This document shows positions 46,579 through 55,360 of a stretch of DNA of 64,000 bases, in pieces. The stretch lies in the NCBI RefSeq assembly GCF_958301595.1, contig NZ_CATQJU010000001.1, positions 1,736,001-1,800,000 of the forward strand, written 5' to 3'. The notes below the pieces were generated by a model. That model was not told where the DNA came from and did not search any database. It saw only the letters and a program-made list of their open reading frames with translations. Positions within the stretch are counted from its first letter, which is position 1. Each line of letters begins with the position of its first letter. The translations under genes and the position numbers were made by a program. This stretch comes from Porphyromonas vaginalis. Lineage in GTDB: Bacteria; Bacteroidota; Bacteroidia; Bacteroidales; Porphyromonadaceae.

Positions 46579-48363
46579 CTAGAGATCTACTACTAGCGGT
46601 AGACGAGCTTGAAGACCTGACATAGCGCGTAGCTCACGCAGCTGATCGATGTAGCGGATCTCGTCTTCGGTAAACCATGAGGTCATCAGCTTCATACGTA
46701 CAGCTTGTGTCGATGTGCTAAAGAGCTCTTGGAGTACATTGATCGCACGTCTTGAGTAAGTGATATGGTAAGTGTCATATCCAGCTTGCGATGCTGCATA
46801 AGCGACAGCATCTTGCAGGCCTCCTAGCTCATCGACGAGGCCTAGCTCCAATGCCTGAGCACCGGTCCATACGCGTCCCTGAGCGATGGAGTCGACCTGA
46901 TCTCTGGTCATGCCACGTCCCTCGGAGACACGCTTGAGGAAGAGCTCGTAGCCACGATTGACATACTGCTGGAAGAGCGCACGCTCCTCCTCTGTCCATG
47001 GACGATCGAGAGCACCTAGGTCAGCGTGCTGAGCCGTCTTGACCACATCTTGGTGTACACCGACCTTGTTAGCGAGCTTGGTCGCATTAGGCACAACGCC
47101 AAAGATACCGATAGAGCCCGTTATCGTCGAGGGCTCGGCAAAGATGTAGCTAGCACCCGAAGACATATAGTAACCACCCGAAGCGGCGTAGTCTCCCATT
47201 GAGATGACGACAGGCTTGTTTTCGCTAGCCTTATGGACTGCGTACCAGAGCTGCTCGGAGATGAAGCTACTACCACCAGGCGAGTTGACACGTACTACGA
47301 GTGCATCGTAGTCGTCGTCTTCGCCCATCTCAAGGATACGCTCAGCAAGTTCGTCGGAGACCACTTTCTTGGTGTTAAAGGGAGAGTCAGCGACCTCGAC
47401 ATTGATCTCGCCCTCAGCAAAGAGGACGCCCACATTAGCTCCTGCCTTACGGTCAGAGCCACGCGTAGCATACACATCGCGTAGAGATACGAAGTGTAGG
47501 TCATCTATCTCATCAACCCCTACGAGCGAGCAGAGCGTCTCTAGAGCTTGATCCTGATAAAGTGCTCCATCGATGAGTCCATTAGCTAGGTAAGCGTCTG
47601 TAGACTGCACAGACTGCATACTGTCTGCTAGAGCTTGCAGGCGTACACTGTCTAAGCTGCGGCTGGTACCAACCTCGCCCAGGATGCGCCCCCAGATGTC
47701 GCCAAGATAAGAGGTGATCTGGGTGCGATTTGCCTCGCTCATACTATTGAGTATGTAGGGCTCGACGGCACTCTTGAAGGTGCCGACCTTAAAGACCATC
47801 ATCTCCACACCGATCTTGTCTAGCAAGTCCTTGAAGAAGACAGCTCCACCAGCCAATCCATCGAAAGCGATAGAGCCCTCCTTATTAACATAGAGCTGGT
47901 CAGCGACAGAGGCGAGGTAGTACCCCTTGAGCGAGTAGAAGTCTGAGTAAGATACGATGAACTTACCCTCCTCTTTGAAGTCCTCTAGAGCACCTCTGAG
48001 TGCCTCAGCTGAAGCAAAGCCACAGCCAGGATCTGTCATGTTAAGATAGATCCCCTTGATGCGATCATCATTCTTAGCCTCGTCGATAGCCTCAAGGACG
48101 TAAGAGAGAGGCAGATCGCTACTCCCATCGCTCTTGTCCAATCCAAGATCAGACCAGGGGCTTGACACATAAGTGTCTGATATGTGTGCCAGTTCGATCT
48201 TGAGTATGCTACCATCCTTGATCTGTCTGGTCTCGCTATTTGCTCCGACGCTCAGAGCCGCTATAAAGCTGATCATAACGATGACCGCTAGAGAAGCAAA
48301 GATGACACAACTGACGACGATAGCTAGTAGTGTTGCAAAGAAAGTCTTCCAGAATGAATTCAT
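46579..48363 (-). CDS. sppA: Signal peptide peptidase SppA, 67K type
   Basis: Membrane-bound serine protease that degrades cleaved signal peptides. 594 residues from the ATG at 48363 (MNSFWKTFFATLLAIVVSCVIFASLAVIVM, anchor segment). The longer frame from 48408 is rejected since a -7 box lies at 48408-48415. Tandem S49 domains: the first carries the Lys-side motif SYSDFYSLKGYYLASVAD, the second the Ser-side motif SMGDYAASGGYYMSSGA. Expected length for the double-domain form. Leads a probable operon with lpxK and thiL. Confidence 0.95.
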   Translation of the reverse strand: MNSFWKTFFATLLAIVVSCVIFASLAVIVMISFIAALSVGANSETRQIKDGSILKIELAHISDTYVSSPWSDLGLDKSDGSSDLPLSYVLEAIDEAKNDDRIKGIYLNMTDPGCGFASAEALRGALEDFKEEGKFIVSYSDFYSLKGYYLASVADQLYVNKEGSIAFDGLAGGAVFFKDLLDKIGVEMMVFKVGTFKSAVEPYILNSMSEANRTQITSYLGDIWGRILGEVGTSRSLDSVRLQALADSMQSVQSTDAYLANGLIDGALYQDQALETLCSLVGVDEIDDLHFVSLRDVYATRGSDRKAGANVGVLFAEGEINVEVADSPFNTKKVVSDELAERILEMGEDDDYDALVVRVNSPGGSSFISEQLWYAVHKASENKPVVISMGDYAASGGYYMSSGASYIFAEPSTITGSIGIFGVVPNATKLANKVGVHQDVVKTAQHADLGALDRPWTEEERALFQQYVNRGYELFLKRVSEGRGMTRDQVDSIAQGRVWTGAQALELGLVDELGGLQDAVAYAASQAGYDTYHITYSRRAINVLQELFSTSTQAVRMKLMTSWFTEDEIRYIDQLRELRAMSGLQARLPLVVDL

Positions 48364-48407
48364 ATAGAGTCTATGTGTAATATATCCATTAGCAAGTGTT
48401 AGTGCCA

Positions 48408-48415
48408 CAAAGGTA
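48408..48415 (-). promoter_or_regulatory. Promoter of sppA (-7 box)
   Basis: The minus strand reads TACCTTTG. The predicted start near 48401 gives a 38-nt leader to the ATG at 48363. Confidence 0.7.
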
Positions 48416-48460
48416 ACAAATAGATATTGAATAAGCTACATTTGCTCCTCCTTTTATAGT

Positions 48461-48496
48461 AGCAAAGGCACCCTTCTGACGAGGAGTGCCTTTGCT
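48461..48496 (-). terminator. Terminator of the lrgAB operon
   Basis: AGCAAAGGCAC/GTGCCTTTGCT, an 11-bp stem lying between the lrgB stop and the sppA promoter. Weak T content on the minus strand, stronger (CTTTT) on the plus strand. Confidence 0.65.
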
Positions 48497-48614
48497 CTTT
48501 TAGATGACGGATCTGTGGAAACTTTCGCTTGACGATGCGGTGCGATCCGCTAGCAAATGCGGTAGGTAGAGCTTCGACAGTAGAGGTCTGACCCTTTTTT
48601 CAAGAACATATACC

Positions 48615-49328
48615 TCAGACGAATAGCTGAGCCACGTAGTGGACGATCGGTATCAGTATAGAGGTAAAGACCCCCATGATACCAATAGCCAAGCCTCCGA
48701 TAGCTCCCTCTAGGGCTCCCATCTGAATGGCGACCGAGGTGCCCACGCCATGCGCTGCAGCACCCAGAGCCAGCCCCTTAGCGATGCGACTCTCTATGCG
48801 TAGCCACTTGAATAGAGGAGGTCCTATCACGCCCCCGATGATGCCTGAGATGACCACCACCACAGCAGTCAAGGCGGGTATACCACCCGACTGCTCAGAG
48901 AGCGCGATAGCGATAGGGGTCGTGACTGAGCGAGACTCCATCGAGTGTGCTATGGGGGCCCCAGCACCCAGCGCATAAGCTAGACCGACAGCGCTGAGGA
49001 TGCCAATCAGTGAGCCTACAAAGAGCGAAAACATGATCGAGACAACGCGCCCACGGAGGTACTTAGACTGCTCGTATAGGATGTAGCCCAGTGAGACTAC
49101 AGAGGGGCCTAGGAGGAAGTCGATCAGCTGGCTTCCCTCCTTATACTCCTCGTACGATGTGTCCGAGAGGTACAGCATTAAGATGAGCAAGCCTATGGTT
49201 ACGATCAGAGGATGAAAGAGCCCGATCCGCACCTTGCGGTATAGGAGTAAGCTGAGGAAGTAGATCCCTATGGTGAGTGGCAAGCAGTAGATAGGCTTGC
49301 TCAGGAGTAGTGTGACGATATCCATCAT
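48615..49328 (-). CDS. lrgB: LrgB/CidB-family membrane protein
   Basis: 237 residues with about seven membrane segments. Family signs: VSLGYILYEQSKYLRG, the conserved SMESRSVTTPIAIALSEQSGG and GIIGGVIGPPLFKWLRI, and GAAAHGVGTSVAIQMG. LrgAB/CidAB proteins are holin/antiholin-like or pyruvate transporters in other bacteria; which applies here is unknown. Overlaps lrgA by 4 bp (ATGA type), a standard two-gene operon. Confidence 0.94.
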   Translation of the reverse strand: MMDIVTLLLSKPIYCLPLTIGIYFLSLLLYRKVRIGLFHPLIVTIGLLILMLYLSDTSYEEYKEGSQLIDFLLGPSVVSLGYILYEQSKYLRGRVVSIMFSLFVGSLIGILSAVGLAYALGAGAPIAHSMESRSVTTPIAIALSEQSGGIPALTAVVVVISGIIGGVIGPPLFKWLRIESRIAKGLALGAAAHGVGTSVAIQMGALEGAIGGLAIGIMGVFTSILIPIVHYVAQLFV

Positions 49329-49696
49329 GCGTTGTCGTTAGGTATTTCCTCTTTATGATGCCGCTCGAAGCGGTGCTGCATACGTCCCACGACCACCAAG
49401 ACCAGTGCCGTGCTGACTACCATAGAGATCACAATAGCAGCCCAATACTGCTTGATTAGATCCACTTGGGTGATCAGCCCCACACCAGCTGGTACGAAGA
49501 AGAGACCCATATTGAGGGTGAGAAACTTAGCGACGCTGTCCACCTTGTCAGGCTTGATCAGCTTCGTCTCTAAGGCTAGAAAGAGGAGTATTAGACCGAT
49601 CACACTCCCTGGTAGAAAGTGCCCGATCATCATGCCGATCAGTTCACCCACGGCAAAGAAAAAGAGCACCCAAAAGCATTGTACGAGAGACTTCAT
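49325..49696 (-). CDS. lrgA: LrgA/CidA-family membrane protein
   Basis: 123 residues with four membrane segments. Holin-like family: FAVGELIGMMIGHFLPGSVIGLILLFLALETKLI and NMGLFFVPAGVGLITQ. Translationally coupled to lrgB. The start at 49696 lies about 31 nt after the start predicted from the -7 box at 49734-49741. Confidence 0.93.
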   Translation of the reverse strand: MKSLVQCFWVLFFFAVGELIGMMIGHFLPGSVIGLILLFLALETKLIKPDKVDSVAKFLTLNMGLFFVPAGVGLITQVDLIKQYWAAIVISMVVSTALVLVVVGRMQHRFERHHKEEIPNDNA

Positions 49697-49733
49697 CTCT
49701 ATAAAATCATCATTAACTCAAAGATTGGACTGC

Positions 49734-49741
49734 AAAGGTAG
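49734..49741 (-). promoter_or_regulatory. Promoter of lrgAB (-7 box)
   Basis: The minus strand reads TACCTTTG, 38 bp upstream of the lrgA start and directly next to the TTAGA repeat tract. Confidence 0.7.
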
Positions 49742-49742
49742 T

Positions 49743-49940
49743 GAATTAGATGTTAGAGATTAGATGTCAGAGGTTAGAGATTAGATGTCAGAAGTTAGAG
49801 ATGTGCGTTCCTACAGGACTCGTCACACTATCGTGATGATTTTGTTATGCTTGCGAGTTTCAAGGAGGGAGCTCTGCAATTCCAACGAGGGCAGTCGAAA
49901 ACATCCACGTGGGGAGTTCAAATTCTCCACGTGGCTACTC
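49743..49940. repeat. Repeat-rich intergenic stretch
   Basis: A tract of TTAGAGATTAGATGTCAGA units (about 49743-49801, 21-bp period) resembles the short repeats inside the composite elements. Then comes a decayed lead of the GGAAC arrays (GATTTTGTTATGCTTGCGAG at 49838-49857). Two CCACGTGG boxes at 49905 and 49927 are 22 bp apart. The rest to 50069 holds nothing recognisable. Confidence 0.75.
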
Positions 49941-50069
49941 TGTTATTGCTAGAATCTAATTCCCTGAGACTACTGAGTTATTCGATAGTCTCTGGTGAGC
50001 TGTTATGGGATTAGTACCCGTATCACCTCAGTCTTACCAGTTCCAACAGCTTGTGCGGTGAAGAGTTAG

Positions 50070-51512
50070 CTACTTTGGCTTGCCACTGTAGTAGTCGTGG
50101 ATGAGGCGCTTTGCCTCGGCGAGGTCGGCCTCTTCGTTGCCTGTGATGCCTACGCTCTGGGGCGAGGGGATCTGGATCTCGGTGCCGAGGGGGATGTTGT
50201 CAGGGTCCTCGATCTGCTCCTTATTGGCTAGGTAGATGTAGATCCAGTACTCACTACGACCTAGATAGCGACGGGCATAACGCGCCAGATAGTCACCATT
50301 GCCGAGGGTCACGGTGGTGAGGATCTCCTGCTGAGCAGTGGTGTCGGCTGGTGGTGTGACGCTATCGATGGGTGCGATGGTGTCTATCGTCGGAGTCTCC
50401 TCGATGGGTGCTGTGGTGCTGGCTGGTGGCGTGGCGACTGGGCCTTGCGTCCTCTCTTCTCTGCCGAAGACGAAGAACCATAGCAACAGCGCCATCAGTA
50501 GGACAGCGACTAGCGGGATGACGATCCAAAGCCACCACCTGCGGGTCGTTCGCTCTACAGGTGCGGACGTGCTCTCTTGTGGCTCCTCTCTTCGATAAGG
50601 CGGTGGCGTAGAGACGATGGCTTCAGGCTCGATGCTTTCGCTAGTTGGAGGAGGCGGTGGCGTAGCGACGACGGCTTCAGGCTCGGTACTTTCGCTAGTT
50701 GGAGGAGGCGGCGTAGAGACGACGGCTTCAGGCTCGGTGCTTTCGCTAGTGGGAGGAGGCGGTGGCGTAGAGACGACGGCTTCAGGCTCGGTGCTTTCGC
50801 TAGTGGGGAAGGGTGGCGGCGTAGTGGGAGTTTCGGCTTGGGGCTGAGGTGTCCAAGCGGGCGGGGTGCTTGTGGATTGAGGTAGGTCTGCGCTCTCGGC
50901 GATACGGCTGGAGATGATGGACGGGTAAGCCTGCTCTAGGCTCTCGGCTGGCTGCTCCTTGACATCGGACCAGTGGACGCCCTCCTTGAGCAGCGTGGGG
51001 GCAAACATCTCAAAGGGCTTGTTGACCTGCCGGAGCAATTCGTCGCAGGGGGTGAAGGCGTAGCTGCTCTCGCAGCCCTCCTCTTCACCCGCTATGGGCT
51101 GTGGGGCGAAGGTGCCTAGTGAAGCCCACTCGAGGGTATGACCTAGTCGCTCGTGCATCTCAAAGAGCTTTGTGACATTGTCGTAGAAGCTTTGGATGGT
51201 CTGCGGTATCTGGGTCGCTCCTTTTGCTAGGAGTTCGCCGATCTCCTCGGCAGAGAGCGGTTGCTCTTGGTTGGTGATGCGTGGCGTCACGCGCGGTGGC
51301 ATCAAGTAGCGCTCGCCACTAGGCAGTAGAGCGATGAAGGCATTGTGGCTCTCGGCGGACCATAAGCCGACGCTGCGCATATAGGTGCTGCTCCCCTGAG
51401 TGAGCCGCCCGATAAGTAGCGATGTGAGGTCGCTCCATAGTTGCTGGCAGGTGGTTTGTGCGAGCTGGCTCTGCTCGGCGACCTCGAGGAGCCACTGTTC
51501 GGTCGTAATCAT
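50070..51512 (-). CDS. Membrane protein with HU-like domains, proline-rich repeats and LysM-like C-terminus
   Basis: 480 residues. Residues about 1-80 (TEQWLLEVAEQSQLAQTTCQ...VGLWSAESHNAFIALLPSGERYLMPPRV) and 120-190 (SLGTFAP...YAFTPCDELLRQVNKPFEMFAPTLL) look like two HU/IHF-related (HU-CCDC81-type) domains. Residues about 231-305 hold four PTSESTEPEAVV repeats, encoded by 51- to 54-bp tandem DNA repeats (about 50600-50815). One membrane segment at 326-349 and a LysM-like domain at 398-450 (LARYARRYLGRSEYWIYIYLANKEQI...IPLGTEIQIP). It overlaps rimO by 4 bp. Function unknown; it may link envelope and cytoplasm. Confidence 0.8.
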   Translation of the reverse strand: MITTEQWLLEVAEQSQLAQTTCQQLWSDLTSLLIGRLTQGSSTYMRSVGLWSAESHNAFIALLPSGERYLMPPRVTPRITNQEQPLSAEEIGELLAKGATQIPQTIQSFYDNVTKLFEMHERLGHTLEWASLGTFAPQPIAGEEEGCESSYAFTPCDELLRQVNKPFEMFAPTLLKEGVHWSDVKEQPAESLEQAYPSIISSRIAESADLPQSTSTPPAWTPQPQAETPTTPPPFPTSESTEPEAVVSTPPPPPTSESTEPEAVVSTPPPPTSESTEPEAVVATPPPPPTSESIEPEAIVSTPPPYRREEPQESTSAPVERTTRRWWLWIVIPLVAVLLMALLLWFFVFGREERTQGPVATPPASTTAPIEETPTIDTIAPIDSVTPPADTTAQQEILTTVTLGNGDYLARYARRYLGRSEYWIYIYLANKEQIEDPDNIPLGTEIQIPSPQSVGITGNEEADLAEAKRLIHDYYSGKPK

Positions 51513-52840
51513 AGGATGAGATGCTCTGGGGATGTGGTTGCGATGAGGTCGTACTCCTCAACGCCTGTGATCTCAGCTCGATAAAAGGAGCCGACACGGA
51601 GCGGACGGTCCCTGCTGAGTATCACTTCGCCGTCTACCTCGGGAGAGTCGTACTGGGTGCGGCCAACGTAGTAGTCCTCTTCCTCTCGGTCAACGACAAC
51701 TTCGAGCGTGGTGCCTATCCTACGACTATTGACGCTGGCAGAGATGTTTGCTTGGAGAGACATTAGGGCGTCGTAGCGCTCCTGCTTGACCTCTGGCGGG
51801 ACATCGTCTTGGTAGTGCTTGTAGGCATAGGTGCCCTCCTCGTGTGAGTATTGGAAAGCTCCGAGTCGCTCGAAGCGCATCTGGCTAACGAAGTCAAGGA
51901 GGTCGGCAAAGTCTTCGTCTGTCTCTCCTGGATGACCAACCATCATCGTGGTACGCAGGGCGATGCCGGGCACTTGCTCACGGATACGCTCTAGCAGAGC
52001 GACGGTCTCCTCACGGGTTATCTGCCGACGCATCAGCTGAAGCATGTGATTGCTGCTGTGCTGGAGCGCAAGGTCGAGATACTTGCAGATGTTGTCATGC
52101 TGTGCCATCACATCTAGCAACGCAAGGGGGAAGTGGTTTGGATAGGCGTAGTGTAGTCTGAGCCAGTGAACGCCTTTTACCTGAGCTAGGCGGTCCAGTA
52201 GGGGAGCTATGGCTTGCTTTTGGTAAAGGTCTACACCATAGTAAGTACTATCCTGAGCGATGATCTGAAACTCCCGACATCCGGTGGCGACGCGCCCCTC
52301 GACCTCTCGGACTATCTCCTCCATGGGACGGGAGTGATGAGGGCCGGTGATGAGCGGGATGGCGCAGTAAGAGCAGGTGCGGTCACACCCCTCGGAGATC
52401 TTGATGTAGCTGTAGTGTCGAGGCGTGACGCTAGGCGGAGGCGTTCGGTAGGATAGTGTCGTGGCACCGTCTGCGCTGAGTGCCGGCCCTAGGTCGGTGA
52501 TGAGTTGCTTCCAGTCATACTTGCCATAGATCTTGTCCACCTCGGGGAGCTCAGCGGTTAGTTCCTCACGAAAGCGCTCGCCCAGGCAACCCATCACATA
52601 AACAGCTCGGATGCGTCCCTCTTTCTTCGCTTCAATGAGGGAGAGGATGAGGTTGATCGACTCCTCCTGAGCTGCCTGTATGAAACCACAGGTGTTGACA
52701 ACGGCTATCTCACCGGTCAGCTCCTCGGGGTCGTGACGTAGCGTGTAGCCGTACTGAGCGAGCCGATGCATGAGTGCATCGGAGTCGACGAGGTTCTTAG
52801 AGCAACCTAGACTGATGACATCTATTTGGTTGGCAATCAT
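51509..52840 (-). CDS. rimO: Ribosomal protein S12 methylthiotransferase RimO
   Basis: Radical-SAM enzyme adding a methylthio group to an Asp of ribosomal protein S12. 443 residues. The N-terminal UPF0004 domain starts IDVISLGCSKNLVDSDALMHR (first cluster Cys). The radical-SAM motif is EGCDRTCSYCAIP (CxxxCxxC) near 150. The C-terminal TRAM domain is RIGTTLEVVVDREEEDYYVGRTQYDSPEVDGEV. ISLGCSKNLVDS separates RimO from MiaB. Upstream ftsY ends 18 bp away on the same strand. Confidence 0.97.
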   Translation of the reverse strand: MIANQIDVISLGCSKNLVDSDALMHRLAQYGYTLRHDPEELTGEIAVVNTCGFIQAAQEESINLILSLIEAKKEGRIRAVYVMGCLGERFREELTAELPEVDKIYGKYDWKQLITDLGPALSADGATTLSYRTPPPSVTPRHYSYIKISEGCDRTCSYCAIPLITGPHHSRPMEEIVREVEGRVATGCREFQIIAQDSTYYGVDLYQKQAIAPLLDRLAQVKGVHWLRLHYAYPNHFPLALLDVMAQHDNICKYLDLALQHSSNHMLQLMRRQITREETVALLERIREQVPGIALRTTMMVGHPGETDEDFADLLDFVSQMRFERLGAFQYSHEEGTYAYKHYQDDVPPEVKQERYDALMSLQANISASVNSRRIGTTLEVVVDREEEDYYVGRTQYDSPEVDGEVILSRDRPLRVGSFYRAEITGVEEYDLIATTSPEHLIL

Positions 52841-52858
52841 CGCAGAGCTGCTACTGGG

Positions 52859-53818
52859 CTAAAGCTCATCTCCAAAGATGGAGTCGACGAACTCACGCTT
52901 GCGAAAGACCTGCAGGTCCTCAATCTTTTCGCCGAGTCCGATATACTTGACAGGTACCTTAAACTGGTCGGAGATACCGATGACGACACCGCCCTTTGCC
53001 GTGCCATCGAGCTTCGTGATGGCTAGGGCAGAGACATCGGTTGCTGCGGTAAACTGCTTCGCCTGCTCGAAGGCATTCTGACCCGTAGAGCCATCGAGGA
53101 CGAGGAGTACTTCGTGAGGCGCATCGGGGACTACCTTCGCCATGACACGCTTGATCTTAGAGAGCTCGTTCATCAGGCTCACCTGGTTGTGTAGACGACC
53201 AGCCGTGTCGATGATGACTACGTCAGCGTCCTGCGCCACAGCTGACTGTAGCGTGTCGAAGGCTACCGAAGCGGGATCCGAGCCCATCTGCTGCTTGATG
53301 ACAGGCACGCCGACACGCTCTCCCCATATCTCTAGCTGCTCGATGGCGGCCGCACGGAAGGTGTCTGCAGCGCCTAGTACGATGCGCTTGCCCTGCTGCT
53401 TGAACTGATAGGCGAGCTTGCCGATGGTGGTTGTCTTGCCCACACCGTTGACACCAACGACCATGATGACGTAGGGATGCGCATCTGCGGGGAGTGTGAA
53501 GCTCTCCCCATCGGTCGTGCCATTCTCCGCAAGGAGCGCAGCTACTTCGTCACGCAGGATGCTTTTGAGCTCGCTCGTGCCGACATATTTGTCTCGAGCC
53601 ACACGCTCTTCGATGCGCTTGATGATCTTGAGCGTCGTGTCCACGCCCACATCACTCGTCACGAGGATGTCCTCTAGGTCGTCGAGGATCTCATCATCGA
53701 CCTTGCTCTTGCCAGCTACGGCACGAGTCAGCTTGTCTACCATTGAGGTCTTGCTCTTTTCCAGACCTGTGTCGAGTGTCTCTTTTTTCTTCTTTGAGAA
53801 TAGTCCGAATAGTCCCAT
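52859..53818 (-). CDS. ftsY: Signal recognition particle receptor FtsY
   Basis: GTPase that docks SRP-ribosome complexes at the membrane. 319 residues, a short form without the long acidic A domain. Start MGLFGLFSKKKKETLDTGLEKSK; N domain about 20-95; G domain with GVNGVGKTTTIGKLA, DTFRAAAIEQL, DTAGRLHNQ, TKLDGTAKGG. The last residues (GLGEKIEDLQVFRKREFVDSIFG) are typical. Probably one transcript with rimO and the HU/LysM gene. Confidence 0.98.
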   Translation of the reverse strand: MGLFGLFSKKKKETLDTGLEKSKTSMVDKLTRAVAGKSKVDDEILDDLEDILVTSDVGVDTTLKIIKRIEERVARDKYVGTSELKSILRDEVAALLAENGTTDGESFTLPADAHPYVIMVVGVNGVGKTTTIGKLAYQFKQQGKRIVLGAADTFRAAAIEQLEIWGERVGVPVIKQQMGSDPASVAFDTLQSAVAQDADVVIIDTAGRLHNQVSLMNELSKIKRVMAKVVPDAPHEVLLVLDGSTGQNAFEQAKQFTAATDVSALAITKLDGTAKGGVVIGISDQFKVPVKYIGLGEKIEDLQVFRKREFVDSIFGDEL

Positions 53819-53847
53819 AGTTGGTCTCTTTCTTCTAAGTTAAATGA

Positions 53848-54990
53848 TTAGTCCATGCGAGACTTGTAGTCCGAATAGTCAAAGCTACGGAGCGTCTCCA
53901 CGGAGCCGTCGAGATGACGCAGCGCAATGGCGGGATGCTGTACCCCGTTGAACATGTTCGTCTTGACCGTCGTGTAGTGTAGCATATCCTTGAGGACGAG
54001 CGTCTCGCCAATCTCCAGCGGATGGTCGAAGGTCCAGTAGCCCATATAGTCGCCGCTCAGACAGCTATTGCCTCCTAGGCGGTAGCTGTGCGTGCCAGGC
54101 TCGGGTGTGTCGCACTGTGTCGCCCCCTCCACGACTGGGTGATAAGGCATCTCAAGACAGTCAGGCATGTGGCAGGCGAAGGAGACGTTCATAATAGCCG
54201 TCTTGATGCCATCGTTGGTGACAATGTCCACCACCTGAGCGTAGAGGTCGCCCGTCTGCCAAGCGAAAGCACTGCCAGGCTCCATAATAATTCTCAGGTT
54301 CGGGTGCCGCTCTCGGAAAGCTCGTAGCAGCGCCACCAGATGCTCCGTATCGTACTCCCGATGCGTCATCAAGTGTCCGCCCCCGAGGTTGAGCCACTGC
54401 ACCTTGTCTAGGATAAAGCCAAAGCGCTCCTCGAGACGCTCCAGAACTAACTCCAGCTGCTTGTCATCACCTTCGCAAAGGACATGTAGATGCACCCCCT
54501 CTAGTCCTGTCAAAGCACCCTCTTGCTCCATCTGTCGAAGCGTCTCGGCACTCACGCCGAAGCGTGTCCCTGGCATGGCGGGGTTGTAGATCTCCGTCTT
54601 GACAGGCGAGTAGGCTAAGTTTAGCCGCAGACCGTAAGAGATATGCTCGGCTGCGTAAGGCGATGCGGGCCCGAAGCGCTGCCACTGGGTGGGCGAATTG
54701 AGCGTGATATGGCTACTGTAGCGTACGAAGTCCGCTATGTTGTCCTCGCTGTAAGCTGGAGTGTAGGCATGCACGGGTGCTCCCATCTCCTCGTAGCCTA
54801 GGCGAGCCTCCCACGGCGAGCTAGCCGTGCTAGCGTGAATGTACTCCTTAAATATAGGGAAGGTACGCCAGAGGGCGTACGCCTTGAAGGCTAAGATAAT
54901 CTCCACGCCCGACCGCTCTGCTACGGATCGTATCAGCTCGAGGTTACGTCTCAGGAGAGACTCCTCTAGGAGGTAGTAGGGTGTGGTCAT
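53848..54990 (-). CDS. nspC: Carboxynorspermidine decarboxylase
   Basis: PLP enzyme that makes norspermidine or spermidine from the carboxy precursor. 380 residues from the ATG at 54990 (MTTPYYLLEESLLRRNLEL), the usual family start; in-frame ATGs at 55005 and 55014 are possible, but 55014 would leave a leader of only about 10 nt from the box at 55031. Alanine-racemase-like fold: PLP-lysine in IILAFKAYALWRTFP, LRLNLAYSPVKTEIYNPAMPGTRFGV, VHLHVLCEG, WLNLGGGHLMT and IMEPGSAF. Its carboxynorspermidine dehydrogenase partner is not in the window. Confidence 0.92.
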   Translation of the reverse strand: MTTPYYLLEESLLRRNLELIRSVAERSGVEIILAFKAYALWRTFPIFKEYIHASTASSPWEARLGYEEMGAPVHAYTPAYSEDNIADFVRYSSHITLNSPTQWQRFGPASPYAAEHISYGLRLNLAYSPVKTEIYNPAMPGTRFGVSAETLRQMEQEGALTGLEGVHLHVLCEGDDKQLELVLERLEERFGFILDKVQWLNLGGGHLMTHREYDTEHLVALLRAFRERHPNLRIIMEPGSAFAWQTGDLYAQVVDIVTNDGIKTAIMNVSFACHMPDCLEMPYHPVVEGATQCDTPEPGTHSYRLGGNSCLSGDYMGYWTFDHPLEIGETLVLKDMLHYTTVKTNMFNGVQHPAIALRHLDGSVETLRSFDYSDYKSRMD

Positions 54991-55030
54991 CTTGTGGGGT
55001 TGCATACGGAGCATAGTACTTAATCTCCTG

Positions 55031-55038
55031 CAAAGGTA
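55031..55038 (-). promoter_or_regulatory. Promoter of nspC (-7 box)
   Basis: The minus strand reads TACCTTTG. Transcription would start near 55024. It faces away from the HTH gene promoter at 55110. Confidence 0.65.
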
Positions 55039-55085
55039 CTAAATAGGAAGTGTAGCACCAAAAATCGCAGATTTAACGTATTAAG

Positions 55086-55117
55086 TTTGTGATATAGCAT
55101 AAAGTTCGCTACATTTG
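55086..55117 (+). promoter_or_regulatory. Promoter of the defence-like operon (-33 TTTG and -7 box)
   Basis: TTTG at 55086-55089 and TACATTTG at 55110-55117, separated by 20 bp, both elements of the Bacteroidetes promoter. The predicted start near 55124 excludes the ATG at 55115 and supports the one at 55142. Confidence 0.7.
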
Positions 55118-55141
55118 CATGCCATCAATATAGATTTTTAT

Positions 55142-55360
55142 ATGGAAAAGCTGAATCGTATAAAAGAAGTGCTTGATAGTCGGGGCACAACTCAAACTTG
55201 GTTAGCCAATCAGTTGGGCTGTCATTTTAGTACTGTAAATGCCTATTGTAGTCAAAGGCTACAGCCGAGTTTGAATACACTCGCTGAAATAGGTAAGATA
55301 CTGAATGTCGATTTGAAAGACCTGATTACTGACAAAGAAGAACGAGAGACGAACAATTAA
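55142..55360 (+). CDS. Small XRE-type helix-turn-helix regulator
   Basis: 72 residues from the ATG at 55142 (MEKLNRIKEVLDSRGTTQTWLANQ). A single HTH-XRE domain: KEVLDSRGTTQTWLANQLGCHFSTVNAYCSQRLQPSLNTLAEIGKILNV. The gene overlaps the start of the next by one base (TAATG). Size and place resemble control proteins of restriction-modification systems, which time expression of the methylase and nuclease. Probably autoregulatory; no operator could be fixed by eye. Confidence 0.9.
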   Translation: MEKLNRIKEVLDSRGTTQTWLANQLGCHFSTVNAYCSQRLQPSLNTLAEIGKILNVDLKDLITDKEERETNN

